Positions 15,847 through 24,027 of a stretch of 64,000 nucleotides of DNA are shown one piece after another. The stretch covers positions 19,736 through 83,735 of the forward strand of contig JAFTGH010000012.1 of assembly GCA_017458005.1 (NCBI GenBank). Reading direction: 5' to 3'. Position 1 is the first letter of the stretch. Each line of letters begins with the position of its first letter. The position numbers and the translations under genes were made by a program. The notes below the pieces were generated by a model. That model saw only the letters and a list, made by a program, of their open reading frames with translations, made no database searches and was not told the DNA's origin. Source of the stretch: Prevotella sp. GTDB lineage: Bacteria; Bacteroidota; Bacteroidia; Bacteroidales; Bacteroidaceae.

Positions 15847-16563
15847 ATGAAAAAGTTATGTATCATACTAACGTTTGCAAGTATACTATTTACTTCTTGT
15901 CAAACAATGAATAATATTATGGCTAATCCTGATTACAACTTGCTGGATTTGGCAAAAAGTAAAAAATCATTCACGTTAAATGAGCCTTTTCCAGAAAAAG
16001 GTTACAAATTAAGGGGATCACTTTATTATGAAATAGAAGTTCAACGATTTACGGATAATGACACTTTGTATTATTTGAAATACAATCCAAAACGTGAAGC
16101 AAGGAATTTCTACTTCACTGTTATAGACAAGCAGACGGTTGATACATTACTCGTCAATACTCTGAGCAAAAAGGAAACATCATCAGCCTTCCAAAGAAGA
16201 ATTTGGTTAGACAAGGCTCTTATCGAACTCGGAATAGAAGACTACCAACAAAAGAAAGGCCAATGGACTTATTTTGTACCCAAATACAAAATGGTTAAAG
16301 GTAATCTCCCGACAGACATAGTAAAGTCTGGATTTCATCGCGAATATGAGAAATTCAACTATAATACAGCATTGACTAAGTATTATGAACAACGACATCC
16401 GCAGGAAAAGTTATCAGGAATGGAAGTGTTAGGTGCCTTAGTCATTATAAACATGCTATCAGGTTCTTCAGGTGACAGCCATAGATATTCATGTCGATCA
16501 TGTCCTGCATCCTTTAGCAACCAGGCCGACTTGCTTACTCACCAGAATGCATATGATCATTAA
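15847..16563 (+). CDS. lipoprotein with C-terminal C2H2 finger-like motif
   Basis: A 238-residue predicted lipoprotein: MKKLCIILTFASILFTSC gives a signal peptide with lipobox LFTSC (Cys18). The middle is a mixed alpha/beta region that I do not recognise. The last 25 residues carry Cys216-x2-Cys219-x12-His232-x5-His238 with Phe223 and Leu229 at the usual hydrophobic positions, matching the classical C2H2 zinc-finger spacing. It follows a long structured leader and is probably co-transcribed with the secreted protein gene 36 bp downstream. In an exported protein the finger would more likely be a small zinc-stabilised tail than a DNA-binding unit. Confidence 0.7.
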   Translation: MKKLCIILTFASILFTSCQTMNNIMANPDYNLLDLAKSKKSFTLNEPFPEKGYKLRGSLYYEIEVQRFTDNDTLYYLKYNPKREARNFYFTVIDKQTVDTLLVNTLSKKETSSAFQRRIWLDKALIELGIEDYQQKKGQWTYFVPKYKMVKGNLPTDIVKSGFHREYEKFNYNTALTKYYEQRHPQEKLSGMEVLGALVIINMLSGSSGDSHRYSCRSCPASFSNQADLLTHQNAYDH

Positions 16564-16599
16564 TTCTTAATTTGCACATAGAATAAAACTACTTTGAAG

Positions 16600-17991
16600 A
16601 TGAAAAAGGTATTATCAATTCTGTTCGTATTGACATCGTGCATCGCACCATGTAATGCACAATTCGGAACTTTGGGCAAAATCCTCAAAGGAGCCAAAAC
16701 TGCCAAAGAAGTAAAAAAGGCCCGCGATAACTGGGGAAACCAGAAAGTCAAGGACATCCACAAAGATGTGTCTGTTGATACTACCAGTGCCGAGTACAAG
16801 AAAGCAATGGCAGAAGCTCAACAGAGAATGTATGAGAGTAATCCACAACTCAAAAAAATGATGGAGTTGCAAGGTGACACTGCTGCAATGAGAAAGTATA
16901 TGGAAGAGCAGTATGGCGGTATGTCACAGGAGGAAATGACCCAAAAGATGATGAAAGACGCTGGTGTGGATTACGGCAGTAAAGATTTTCAAGATGCCCA
17001 CGCAAAAGTCCAGAAAATGTCTGGGTTTAGTGATGATCCCGTTTTCAAGAAGATTATGGCAGAGCAACGCCAGCCAACGATGGAAGAAGCAACCTATCTA
17101 AATGAAAAGTATGGAACAACCTTTGAATACAAAGGTATGGAAGCGCTTAATGACTCTATTGGTGTATTTGCCCATCTTGCCAGTGGCATGAAACCAATGG
17201 GTATAACAAAAATAAAGACCATTTCTGATGAAAAGCCCATACCAGATTTTGGACAGGATGCTATAAAACAGTATGTGCAGGACTATATTGGCTTCCTTAA
17301 GAATCCTCTTGCAGACCGGGAAATCATCGATAGCGTCCAAAACTACATGATATACGATGGCAGGCACGCTGACGAGCAGTTTAAGGGTACGGCAAAGTTT
17401 ACACTTTATTCAAACCTTGAAACAAACATACAGGAATCAAAAGTCAATGAGTTCCTGTCTCGCAAGATTTCAGACTTTACAGAGCCTATCGACCCCAAGA
17501 ACATCTTCGTGTTCAAAGTACATAAAGGTATTGGCTGCCGATATATGGAGTACATGTATTCAAAGATCAGTTACAAGCAGAGTGAGTTAATGGATTATAC
17601 CTGCAAGCGTCTGGTCAATGAAGGATACATTGATGCAAACATTAATCAGAAACTTTCTGATGATGAACTATTTAAGGCTATTGACAAGATGGAATTTCAA
17701 TTTAAGATAGAGAAATTTCTAAAGATTCGCCAGAATAATGAGAAGTTCATGTACACGAATACTATTCCTGCTGCAAAGAATGTGAAGTTAACATCCAACA
17801 CGCGCAAAATCGGTCATGTGACGGCTCTTGATGTTTACATAGAAGCAGAGCCAGGAGAATATGCATTCGTTATCCGAAATCCAGAGGTGGAACAATATAT
17901 CAAAGAGTTAGATGCTTCAAAGGATAACGGGTTCTATGACTTCGACATTTCAGTCTTGACGGAAGGGGCATTCTTCTTTACCATCAAATAG
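16600..17991 (+). CDS. secreted protein of unknown function
   Basis: A 463-residue protein with signal peptide (MKKVLSILFVLTSCIAPCNAQ). The N-terminal third is charged and Met-rich, mainly helical (YKKAMAEAQQRMYESNPQLKK; MEEQYGGMSQEEMTQKMMKD); the C-terminal two thirds look mixed alpha/beta without a motif that I know. The ATG at 16600 is chosen over the TTG two codons upstream. It sits between the lipoprotein and the toxin-antitoxin pair of element 1, so it is accessory cargo. Two TSCxxP-type cysteines lie inside the signal region only. Confidence 0.6.
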   Translation: MKKVLSILFVLTSCIAPCNAQFGTLGKILKGAKTAKEVKKARDNWGNQKVKDIHKDVSVDTTSAEYKKAMAEAQQRMYESNPQLKKMMELQGDTAAMRKYMEEQYGGMSQEEMTQKMMKDAGVDYGSKDFQDAHAKVQKMSGFSDDPVFKKIMAEQRQPTMEEATYLNEKYGTTFEYKGMEALNDSIGVFAHLASGMKPMGITKIKTISDEKPIPDFGQDAIKQYVQDYIGFLKNPLADREIIDSVQNYMIYDGRHADEQFKGTAKFTLYSNLETNIQESKVNEFLSRKISDFTEPIDPKNIFVFKVHKGIGCRYMEYMYSKISYKQSELMDYTCKRLVNEGYIDANINQKLSDDELFKAIDKMEFQFKIEKFLKIRQNNEKFMYTNTIPAAKNVKLTSNTRKIGHVTALDVYIEAEPGEYAFVIRNPEVEQYIKELDASKDNGFYDFDISVLTEGAFFFTIK

Positions 17992-18030
17992 ATGAATTTT
18001 TCACAGAGATGCAAAATAATTGCTGAAAAA

Positions 18031-18062
18031 CTTGCTGATATGCCAAACTTTCCTTATCTTTG
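18031..18062 (+). promoter_or_regulatory. toxin-antitoxin promoter (element 1)
   Basis: CTTG (18031-18034), 20 bp, TATCTTTG (18055-18062), 49 bp before the antitoxin start. Confidence 0.75.
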
Positions 18063-18111
18063 CACCGCAAAGTGCAATACAAGTGCATTAAAGATACAAT
18101 ACAATTGAGAT

Positions 18112-18381
18112 ATGGCAACAACAATTAAACGCAAAGCAGCATCTTTCCGTCTTCCAAGTTATCTGCTTGAAGGACTGAAGACTGAGGCCAGGAGGCAGCA
18201 TCGCAGTGTGAACAACCTCGTAGAAGTTGTTCTGTTGAAGTCGCTGTATAATGAGCCCAATGCAGAAATGCTGGCTGCAATGAAAGAATGTCAGTCTGGT
18301 GTAGAACTGGAGGACTTTGATCCGAACGAACTGGATAAGTACATCTATGCGGAAACAGCTGAAGAAGTCCACTCAGTTTAA
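18112..18381 (+). CDS. antitoxin, RHH-like
   Basis: An 89-residue small protein whose N-terminus (IKRKAASFRLPSYLLEGLKTEARRQ) has the beta-strand then helix pattern of ribbon-helix-helix DNA-binding antitoxins; the acidic C-terminus (ELEDFDPNELDKYIYAETAEE) would wrap the toxin. It overlaps the YafQ-type toxin gene by 35 bp. Expected to bind its own promoter with the toxin and keep element 1 by addiction. Confidence 0.82.
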   Translation: MATTIKRKAASFRLPSYLLEGLKTEARRQHRSVNNLVEVVLLKSLYNEPNAEMLAAMKECQSGVELEDFDPNELDKYIYAETAEEVHSV

Positions 18382-18625
18382 GAAGGACTTGAAACGATAC
18401 CTCCATCAGCCATCCAAGCTGTTGGCACTAAAGACAGTGACTCTTTCCCTTCAAGAGACAGGTCATGTGCCGCAGGAATACCAGCCACATATGCTGTCGG
18501 GCAACTATAAGGGCTTTATGGAGTGTCATGTAGAGGACAACTTTCTGTTGATCTGGATTGACGAGACTTCAGATATCATCAAACTGGTTCGTCTCGGCAC
18601 CCACCACGAACTATTCGGGAAATAA
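18347..18625 (+). CDS. YafQ/RelE-type mRNA interferase toxin
   Basis: A 92-residue RelE-superfamily toxin of the YafQ type: the STQFKKDLKR start, GHVPQEYQPHMLSGNYKG and ECHVEDNFLLIWI core, and the C-terminal THHELFGK motif carrying the catalytic His and Phe. Such toxins cleave mRNA on the ribosome. The ATG at 18347 is chosen because the residues upstream of it in frame do not resemble the family. It ends 115 bp inside the right att repeat. Confidence 0.88.
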   Translation: MRKQLKKSTQFKKDLKRYLHQPSKLLALKTVTLSLQETGHVPQEYQPHMLSGNYKGFMECHVEDNFLLIWIDETSDIIKLVRLGTHHELFGK

Positions 18626-18641
18626 CCGATAGTTTCAATAG

Positions 18642-18659
18642 TGTATTATATATGTATTA
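18642..18659. repeat. candidate integrase arm sites, right end
   Basis: TGTATTA at 18642-18648 and 18653-18659 (11-bp step), the same heptamer as the left-end pair; ATGTATTAGAG is shared with the left end as a longer match. Confidence 0.45.
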
Positions 18660-18740
18660 GAGGGTACATATTACTAAGGATTCTTGAGATAACGTAAGGT
18701 GTTGGTTCCCAACACGATTACTTGCAATAAGGAGAGGGAA

Positions 18741-18755
18741 CCTCACCTTCCGCAA
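18741..18755 (+). repeat. attR core of element 1
   Basis: CCTCACCTTCCGCAA, identical to the tRNA-Ser 3' end at 7272-7286. A GTGTTGG/CCAACAC hairpin lies just inside (18699-18715). Confidence 0.85.
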
Positions 18756-18761
18756 GAAAGA

Positions 18762-18786
18762 AAAGGCATCCGATGAGGATGCCTTT
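18762..18786. terminator. displaced tRNA terminator / CotH-gene terminator
   Basis: AAAGGCATCC, 5-nt loop, GGATGCCTTT followed by CTCTTTG. It lies 6 bp after the right att repeat, where the tRNA-Ser terminator would sit in an empty site, and also 21 bp after the stop of the minus-strand CotH gene, so it may serve both. Confidence 0.75.
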
Positions 18787-18807
18787 CTCTTTGTTTATCG
18801 TTGCTCT

Positions 18808-21186
18808 TTATTTTATCACCTTTTTGATCGTACCATCATTCATGCGGACGATGTTGATACCATGTTGAGGTTGGCTGAGGCTTTTGCCGTCGATGCTATA
18901 GTATTGAGCATCTTGGACTTTGCCTTGTTTGATGGTATTGATGGCGGTAGTGCCGATGACAGCCTTGATGGCAAGACTCTTGCAGGTTGGCATGGTGAAG
19001 GTGTATAGCGCACCGTCCACATGGCTGGTTGTAGTGGTGCCGTTGGTCGCTGTGGTAGTGATATCCCAGCCAGTTACTTGCTTGCCATCCGCTGGCGTTG
19101 CCTCAAGGGTGATGCTACGATTGGCGAAGAACTTGCCATCAAAGATGCCCTCGCTTAGTTTAATGTCATTGATGCTGACTTGAATGTCCCCTAAGTCTGT
19201 CATGTCCTTATTGACAGTCAGAGGGGTGGGAGTGCCCAGATGGTAATAGTCGGCAAGTTGTTGGTAGAAATAGTTAGTACGCTGACTGATCCATGTATGT
19301 GCACTATTGAGTTCATTGTTGTATGTGTCAGTCACACTCCAAACCCACCATGGCTTATACTTTTCCTTGTGTTTCATCAACTCCGTTTTGACGAGGTTGT
19401 ACATGGGATCCCATACAGCACGTGTCCCTTTCTCGTTGAGGAAGTCGCCCATATAAACGGCACAGCGGTCGATAAAAAGATCGAAGAAGTCCTGATCCTC
19501 CATCAAACGACGGAACAGACGGGTATGCTCGTATTGGTTTGCCCAGTTTCTATCTGCGTCATAATCGGGGTTATACAGCCAATTGATGGTCTTATAAGAA
19601 GCAGAAGAGCCATAGAGTCCCAGTCCGAAGTCTGTGTCCTTGGCAATCCAGCGCCATCTGCCGCCCTCAGTCTTGGGACGCCACATAACGATATTGTTGC
19701 CGGGGAAGTCCTGGTTGTTATAATAGAGGTTCATAATCATGAGGTTGGCAAACTCGCTGCAGTCCATCCACTGCTCGTATTCGGCAAGTGTATGTCCATG
19801 CTCTGCATAGAAAGCCTGGAAGGCATTGTAGTTGTCCCAGTCACCTTCCTTCAGTTCCCACCAGTTCTCAAACATGTCAAGGTCTTCCAATCCGTCGTAA
19901 TAGGTGTAGACATTATCCTCGTTGGAGCGGTCACGCACATTGAGCATCCCCTTATACTCACCATTAATATAGAAGACGATGGGGCGCCATGACTGCCAGT
20001 CGAGGTCCACATGCTGTGCCATGTTACGTTGGATGATGGCATCACGCATATAAAGATAGTCGAAGTCATTACCTGCATTGCGGAGGGCTATCGACTTGAA
20101 GTCGGTAACGCCTGGGCGTTGGTCTGGGAAGAACTCGTACTCCAGTCGCTTAGTGCCAAAGCGTTTGTTGGCATAAACGGCTAATGACTTCAGGGCATTG
20201 TTGCGGGTGGCTCCTCCCATGATGCGGGTCTCGCAGAGTTGGTTGAGTTTACTCTCCTCATTACCATTCTCGAAAAACTCGAAATTGATGGGACGACGCC
20301 AGTCGAATTCATAGTTTTTCTTGTCGCTTTGATAGGTGCCGTCTACGTAGATACCTATTTTATTGTCGTTCAGATATTTGTTGTCTGTTACGATAGAGAC
20401 AACGGATAATGTGGGGGCGCGATCCGTGAAGAAGATATATGACTGGACGGTAGAGCGTGGTGACATATAGCCGTCGCAGAAGATCTTGGCACGTATGACG
20501 CGGTTGCTGCTGAAGGTGATAGGGTTGCTATAGAGCGTACTTGTCTTTGTCGGCTCTGAGCCGTTAGTGGTATAGCGAATCTCAGCCCCATCAGGAGTGC
20601 CTTCTGGCAAGGAGAGTGTCAGTGTGTGACTACCAGAGGTGGTGAACACACTACCTGGAATGCTGAAGACGGGTTCACCCAACAGGTCCTTTACCGTTTT
20701 GCCACAGTTTGCCGCATTGGGAGTCGGTTCTGCCTGATATCCCCAAGTGTCACTGCCATCGGTCTTTCGTCCGTAGGCGATATTGGGAGCAGGCATCTTT
20801 TTCATCTCCGTCACTTGGTCGACAATCTCACCTCCTTTAAAGAGGTATACCTCGCCTCCCTTTCCTGACTCCAGACGGAAATCGGTATGCAGACCAGTTT
20901 CCTCTTTGTCGCAATAGATGAGGACATACTGTTTGGCAGCGACCGTCTGGCTGGGCAGTTGCCATGCCTTGTTCTCCTTGTTGTTCTTGCCTAGTTTGTA
21001 ATCACCTAGGTTGACGGCAGTAGTACCGCTGTTGTAGAGTTCTACCCACGAGTCAGGAAACTCGTTGAGGTCATCCATGATACAATCGATGTTCGACTGC
21101 ATCAACTCGTTAATCACTAATTGTGCATGGGCTGGGGCTGTCATTGACAGCAGACATCCTGCAAAGATGGTTGATATAAGTCTCAT
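18808..21186 (-). CDS. secreted CotH-type protein with lamin-tail domain
   Basis: A 792-residue secreted protein. After a signal peptide (MRLISTIFAGCLLSMTAPAHA) come an LTD lamin-tail-like domain (about 22-150: LVINELMQSNIDCIMDD, GDYKLG), a chitobiase-type Ig-like segment (about 180-245: DGAEIRYTTNGSEPT) and a CotH domain (about 265-600: TRIMGGATRN, FKSIALRNAGNDF, YKGMLNVRDRSNED). CotH proteins have an atypical kinase fold; the Bacillus member phosphorylates spore coat proteins. In Bacteroidales they are cell-surface or secreted, target unknown. The end DAQYYSIDGKSLSQPQHGINI..KKVIK is the same kind of short C-terminal tail as on the GH5 enzyme. Confidence 0.88.
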   Translation of the reverse strand: MRLISTIFAGCLLSMTAPAHAQLVINELMQSNIDCIMDDLNEFPDSWVELYNSGTTAVNLGDYKLGKNNKENKAWQLPSQTVAAKQYVLIYCDKEETGLHTDFRLESGKGGEVYLFKGGEIVDQVTEMKKMPAPNIAYGRKTDGSDTWGYQAEPTPNAANCGKTVKDLLGEPVFSIPGSVFTTSGSHTLTLSLPEGTPDGAEIRYTTNGSEPTKTSTLYSNPITFSSNRVIRAKIFCDGYMSPRSTVQSYIFFTDRAPTLSVVSIVTDNKYLNDNKIGIYVDGTYQSDKKNYEFDWRRPINFEFFENGNEESKLNQLCETRIMGGATRNNALKSLAVYANKRFGTKRLEYEFFPDQRPGVTDFKSIALRNAGNDFDYLYMRDAIIQRNMAQHVDLDWQSWRPIVFYINGEYKGMLNVRDRSNEDNVYTYYDGLEDLDMFENWWELKEGDWDNYNAFQAFYAEHGHTLAEYEQWMDCSEFANLMIMNLYYNNQDFPGNNIVMWRPKTEGGRWRWIAKDTDFGLGLYGSSASYKTINWLYNPDYDADRNWANQYEHTRLFRRLMEDQDFFDLFIDRCAVYMGDFLNEKGTRAVWDPMYNLVKTELMKHKEKYKPWWVWSVTDTYNNELNSAHTWISQRTNYFYQQLADYYHLGTPTPLTVNKDMTDLGDIQVSINDIKLSEGIFDGKFFANRSITLEATPADGKQVTGWDITTTATNGTTTTSHVDGALYTFTMPTCKSLAIKAVIGTTAINTIKQGKVQDAQYYSIDGKSLSQPQHGINIVRMNDGTIKKVIK

Positions 21187-21214
21187 GTATTTTGGTTTTT
21201 ATTTATTTGGGTGA

Positions 21215-21222
21215 CAAAGTTA
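21215..21222 (-). promoter_or_regulatory. CotH-gene promoter -7 element
   Basis: TAACTTTG on the minus strand, 29 bp upstream of the CotH start. Confidence 0.55.
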
Positions 21223-21260
21223 CGAAAAGTTTAGTAAATATCAAAATAATAAGTCGTTCT

Positions 21261-21291
21261 TTTGTCTTTAGGAAAATATTGATTACTTTTG
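21261..21291 (+). promoter_or_regulatory. rluA promoter
   Basis: TTTG (21261-21264), 19 bp, TACTTTTG (21284-21291), 22 bp before the pseudouridine synthase start. Confidence 0.75.
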
Positions 21292-21312
21292 CAGGCAAAT
21301 TGAAAATGAAGC

Positions 21313-22206
21313 ATGAGATATAATCCATACAACCAACAAGGGGAGTACGACCATTTCGTGGTCTCGAAGGAGCAACCGTTGCTGGAGTTCCTGCTGGAGA
21401 ATGTCAAGCAAAGTCGTAATAAGGTCAAACTGACATTACAGGGCAGAGGTATCCGTGTGAACGGTAAGACGGTGAGCCAGTTTGATTTCCTCCTAAAGCC
21501 TGGTATGAAAGTTGCTGTGAGCAAGACGAAGCGTAACCAGACACAGTTCAAGAGTCGCTGGTTGAAAATCGTATATGAGGACCGTTGGCTGATTGTCGTG
21601 GAGAAACAACCGGGAATCCTGTCGATGGCGGCAGGTCACTCCTCACTGAATGTGAAAGCGGTGTTGGACGACTATTTCAAGAAGTCGCACCAGAAGTGTA
21701 CGGCGCATGTGGTGCATCGTCTGGACCGTGACACTTCAGGATTGATGGTCTATGCAAAGGATATTGACACAGAGCAGACGTTGGAGCATTATTGGCATGA
21801 CATCGTCTATGACCGTCGTTATGTGGCGGTGCTTAGTGGCGAGATGGAAAAAGACGAGGGAACTATCGCTAACTGGCTAAAGGATAACAAGGCGTATGTG
21901 ACCTATTCTTCCCCCGTCGACAATGGTGGTAAGTATGCCGTTACCCACTTCCATGTGCTGGATCGTACGACAGACCATTCGCTGGTTGAGTTTAAGTTAG
22001 AGACAGGGCGTAAGAACCAGATTCGTGTGCATGCCGCAGATATGGGGCATCCCGTTTGTGGCGATGTGAAATACGGTGACGGCAATGATCCCCTGCACCG
22101 TCTTTGTCTGCATGCTTTCCTATTGTGTATGGAGCATCCTGTGACCCATGAGCGGATGGAGTTTGAGACCCCAATCCCTGTGGCGTTCCGACAACTGTTT
22201 AAGTAG
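21313..22206 (+). CDS. RluA-family pseudouridine synthase
   Basis: A 297-residue enzyme converting specific uridines in rRNA or tRNA to pseudouridine. An S4-like RNA-binding region (about 22-70: LLEFLLENVKQSRNKVKLTL, GIRVNGKTV) precedes the catalytic domain with the signature HRLDRDTSGLMVYAK, Asp138 being the catalytic residue, and KNQIRVHAADMGHPVCGD near the end. Which of the RluA/C/D targets it modifies cannot be told from the motifs. Confidence 0.92.
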   Translation: MRYNPYNQQGEYDHFVVSKEQPLLEFLLENVKQSRNKVKLTLQGRGIRVNGKTVSQFDFLLKPGMKVAVSKTKRNQTQFKSRWLKIVYEDRWLIVVEKQPGILSMAAGHSSLNVKAVLDDYFKKSHQKCTAHVVHRLDRDTSGLMVYAKDIDTEQTLEHYWHDIVYDRRYVAVLSGEMEKDEGTIANWLKDNKAYVTYSSPVDNGGKYAVTHFHVLDRTTDHSLVEFKLETGRKNQIRVHAADMGHPVCGDVKYGDGNDPLHRLCLHAFLLCMEHPVTHERMEFETPIPVAFRQLFK

Positions 22207-22231
22207 TAATGGAGTTAAGAAGTTAAGTAGG

Positions 22232-22408
22232 ATGGAGAATTTGACCTATTATATCGTATTATTGTTGATGGTGATCATCGGCTTCTTTGTTGTGAAGAAG
22301 GTGGTGGGCTGTTTGATGAAGAGCATCATCACAATCATATTGATTATCGTGATGATAGCCCTGTGGTATTTCTTCCTCAGAGAAGGAGCAACCCCGCCGA
22401 CACTGTAA
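22232..22408 (+). CDS. small membrane protein
   Basis: A 58-residue protein consisting of two predicted transmembrane helices (TYYIVLLLMVIIGFFVV; SIITIILIIVMIALWYFFL) joined by a short basic loop. It starts 25 bp after the RluA gene stop, so it is probably co-transcribed. Its 3' end overlaps the 3' end of menA on the other strand by 32 bp. No known family is recognised. Confidence 0.6.
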   Translation: MENLTYYIVLLLMVIIGFFVVKKVVGCLMKSIITIILIIVMIALWYFFLREGATPPTL

Positions 22409-23288
22409 GTCCGTAGATGAGGATGTTGCGGGCCGTCTCGCCCAGACACTCGTTGAGTTGCTTGCCTTGGTGGATGCGCCTCATCTTCAGCCATGTGAAG
22501 ACATGCAATACCAGATAGATGAGAGGTAAGATGAAGGCAAGCACATGCTGGTTTGTCCAGAAGACTATCCCCATCAGGCAGGCGATGACACCGATACTGA
22601 GGTAGAGGTGCTCGGTGGCTTTCTCGCCGATATGCACCACGAGGGTGTTCTTGCCATCCCGCTTGTCGTTGTCACGGTCACGGTAATTGTTGACAATCAA
22701 GAGCGCGTCAATCACTAGTCCACAGGCAATGGATGCGATAAGCACCTCGTAAGTGATGGTATGGAGTTGTATATAATAGGTGATACAAACAGGTACGATG
22801 CCGAAGAACAATAGCACGAGGACATCGCCCATGCCGAGATAGGAGAGATGGGTGGTGTATAGGAAACAGAACGCGACACAGAGCGCCCCGACGAGTATCA
22901 TCTCCAATCCTCCGAAATACACCAAGGGTAGTCCGATGACACATGCCGCACAGGTGGTGGCGGCAATGGCGCGCTTCATCGCATCTGTTGTGACCCATCC
23001 CTGTGTACAGGCACGCAATGGTCCCAGACGGGTCGCCGTGTCGTCATTACCACGGGCGTAGTCGAAGAAGTCGTTGATAAAGTTAGCGTCAATCTGCATG
23101 ACAAGGGCGAAGAGCATGCACAGCAGTGCTGCCGTCCAACTGAAGACATCGTCACCATAGAGGAAGGCGTCTGTATAGGCGAGTGAGAGTCCTATCAATA
23201 CTGGTACAGCAGCACCAGATAGTGTCTTGGGACGTGCTGCAAGCACCCATGCCTTGAGAGAGTTTTGCTTGATGGTTGTATCGTTCAT
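22377..23288 (-). CDS. menA: 1,4-dihydroxy-2-naphthoate octaprenyltransferase
   Basis: An integral-membrane UbiA-superfamily prenyltransferase joining the polyprenyl tail to DHNA in menaquinone synthesis. The two Asp-rich motifs are visible: NFINDFFDYARGNDD (about 75-90) and NNYRDRDNDKRDGKNTL (about 195-211), with eight or nine hydrophobic helices. The start ATG at 23288 (MNDTTIKQNSLKAW) fits the family; the upstream extension of the frame is in promoter DNA shared with the divergent HD gene. menG, the following methylation step, is elsewhere in the window (34929-35660). Confidence 0.93.
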   Translation of the reverse strand: MNDTTIKQNSLKAWVLAARPKTLSGAAVPVLIGLSLAYTDAFLYGDDVFSWTAALLCMLFALVMQIDANFINDFFDYARGNDDTATRLGPLRACTQGWVTTDAMKRAIAATTCAACVIGLPLVYFGGLEMILVGALCVAFCFLYTTHLSYLGMGDVLVLLFFGIVPVCITYYIQLHTITYEVLIASIACGLVIDALLIVNNYRDRDNDKRDGKNTLVVHIGEKATEHLYLSIGVIACLMGIVFWTNQHVLAFILPLIYLVLHVFTWLKMRRIHQGKQLNECLGETARNILIYGLTVSAGLLLL

Positions 23289-23364
23289 TTGTTTTTTTTG
23301 CTTGAATCTTCTTGCAAAAGTAAGGAATATTACGTATATTTGCAAAAATTTTAACCACTTTCTG

Positions 23365-24006
23365 ATGATTAACAATACGGCAAGTCTTGATTTGGTGGAG
23401 TTTGTGGAGACACAGATATTGCCTCGCTATGCTGATTTTGACAAGGCTCATAACCTGAGTCATGTCACTCGGGTAATACGTCGTTCTATTGATTTGGCGA
23501 GACAGACGGGGGCGGATATGAACATGGTATATGTGATAGCCGCCTATCATGACTTGGGACTGAGTGGTCCCCGTGCCATCCACCATCTGACCAGTGGGAA
23601 GATACTGATACAGGACGCACGATTGAAACGGTGGTTCTCGCCAGAGCAGTTAAAGGTTATGAAAGAGGCTGTGGAGGATCATCGTGCCTCTGCCTCGCAT
23701 ACTCCTCGTAGTATTTATGGCAAGATAGTGGCTGAGGCAGACCGTGACCTTCATCCGGAAACCGTGATTCGCCGTACTATCCAGTTTGGACTTGCCAACT
23801 ATCCCGAGATGGATAAGGAGGGGCATTGGAGACGATTCTGTCAGCATATGGCGGAGAAATATGCGGTCAACGGCTATATCCGCCTGTGGATACAAGGGTC
23901 GGAGAACGAGCGCAATCTGAATGAGTTACGCTCATTGATTGTTAATCCCACAGAGATGCGGAAAGTTTTTGATAAAATCTTTCTAGAGGAGTCTGGGGCG
24001 ATTTGA
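23365..24006 (+). CDS. HD-domain phosphohydrolase-like protein
   Basis: A 213-residue HD-superfamily protein: HNLSHVTRVI (His33) and AAYHDLGL (His62-Asp63) give the metal-binding HD pattern, and EADRDLHPE supplies the later Asp. The substrate is not predictable; similar uncharacterised proteins act on nucleotides. It is divergent from menA: its start ATG at 23365 follows a TATATTTG -7 element at 23334-23341. Confidence 0.82.
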   Translation: MINNTASLDLVEFVETQILPRYADFDKAHNLSHVTRVIRRSIDLARQTGADMNMVYVIAAYHDLGLSGPRAIHHLTSGKILIQDARLKRWFSPEQLKVMKEAVEDHRASASHTPRSIYGKIVAEADRDLHPETVIRRTIQFGLANYPEMDKEGHWRRFCQHMAEKYAVNGYIRLWIQGSENERNLNELRSLIVNPTEMRKVFDKIFLEESGAI

Positions 24007-24027
24007 ACTTTCTAGGGCTTTTGCGCC

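Larger units (their letters stand above)
7272..18755. mobile_element. mobilizable element 1 integrated in tRNA-Ser
   Basis: An 11.5-kb insertion bounded by CCTCACCTTCCGCAA at 7272-7286 (tRNA 3' end) and 18741-18755. Contents in order: tyrosine integrase, excisionase-like HTH gene, unknown gene, SF3-type helicase, toprim primase, oriT-like region, MobV relaxase, candidate RNA, lipoprotein, secreted protein, toxin-antitoxin pair. No type IV secretion genes are present, so it would be mobilized in trans by a co-resident conjugative element. The plan resembles NBU/Tn4555-type Bacteroidetes mobilizable elements. Just right of the right repeat lies a hairpin terminator (18762-18786) that was probably the original tRNA terminator, now separated from its gene. 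Confidence 0.9.
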
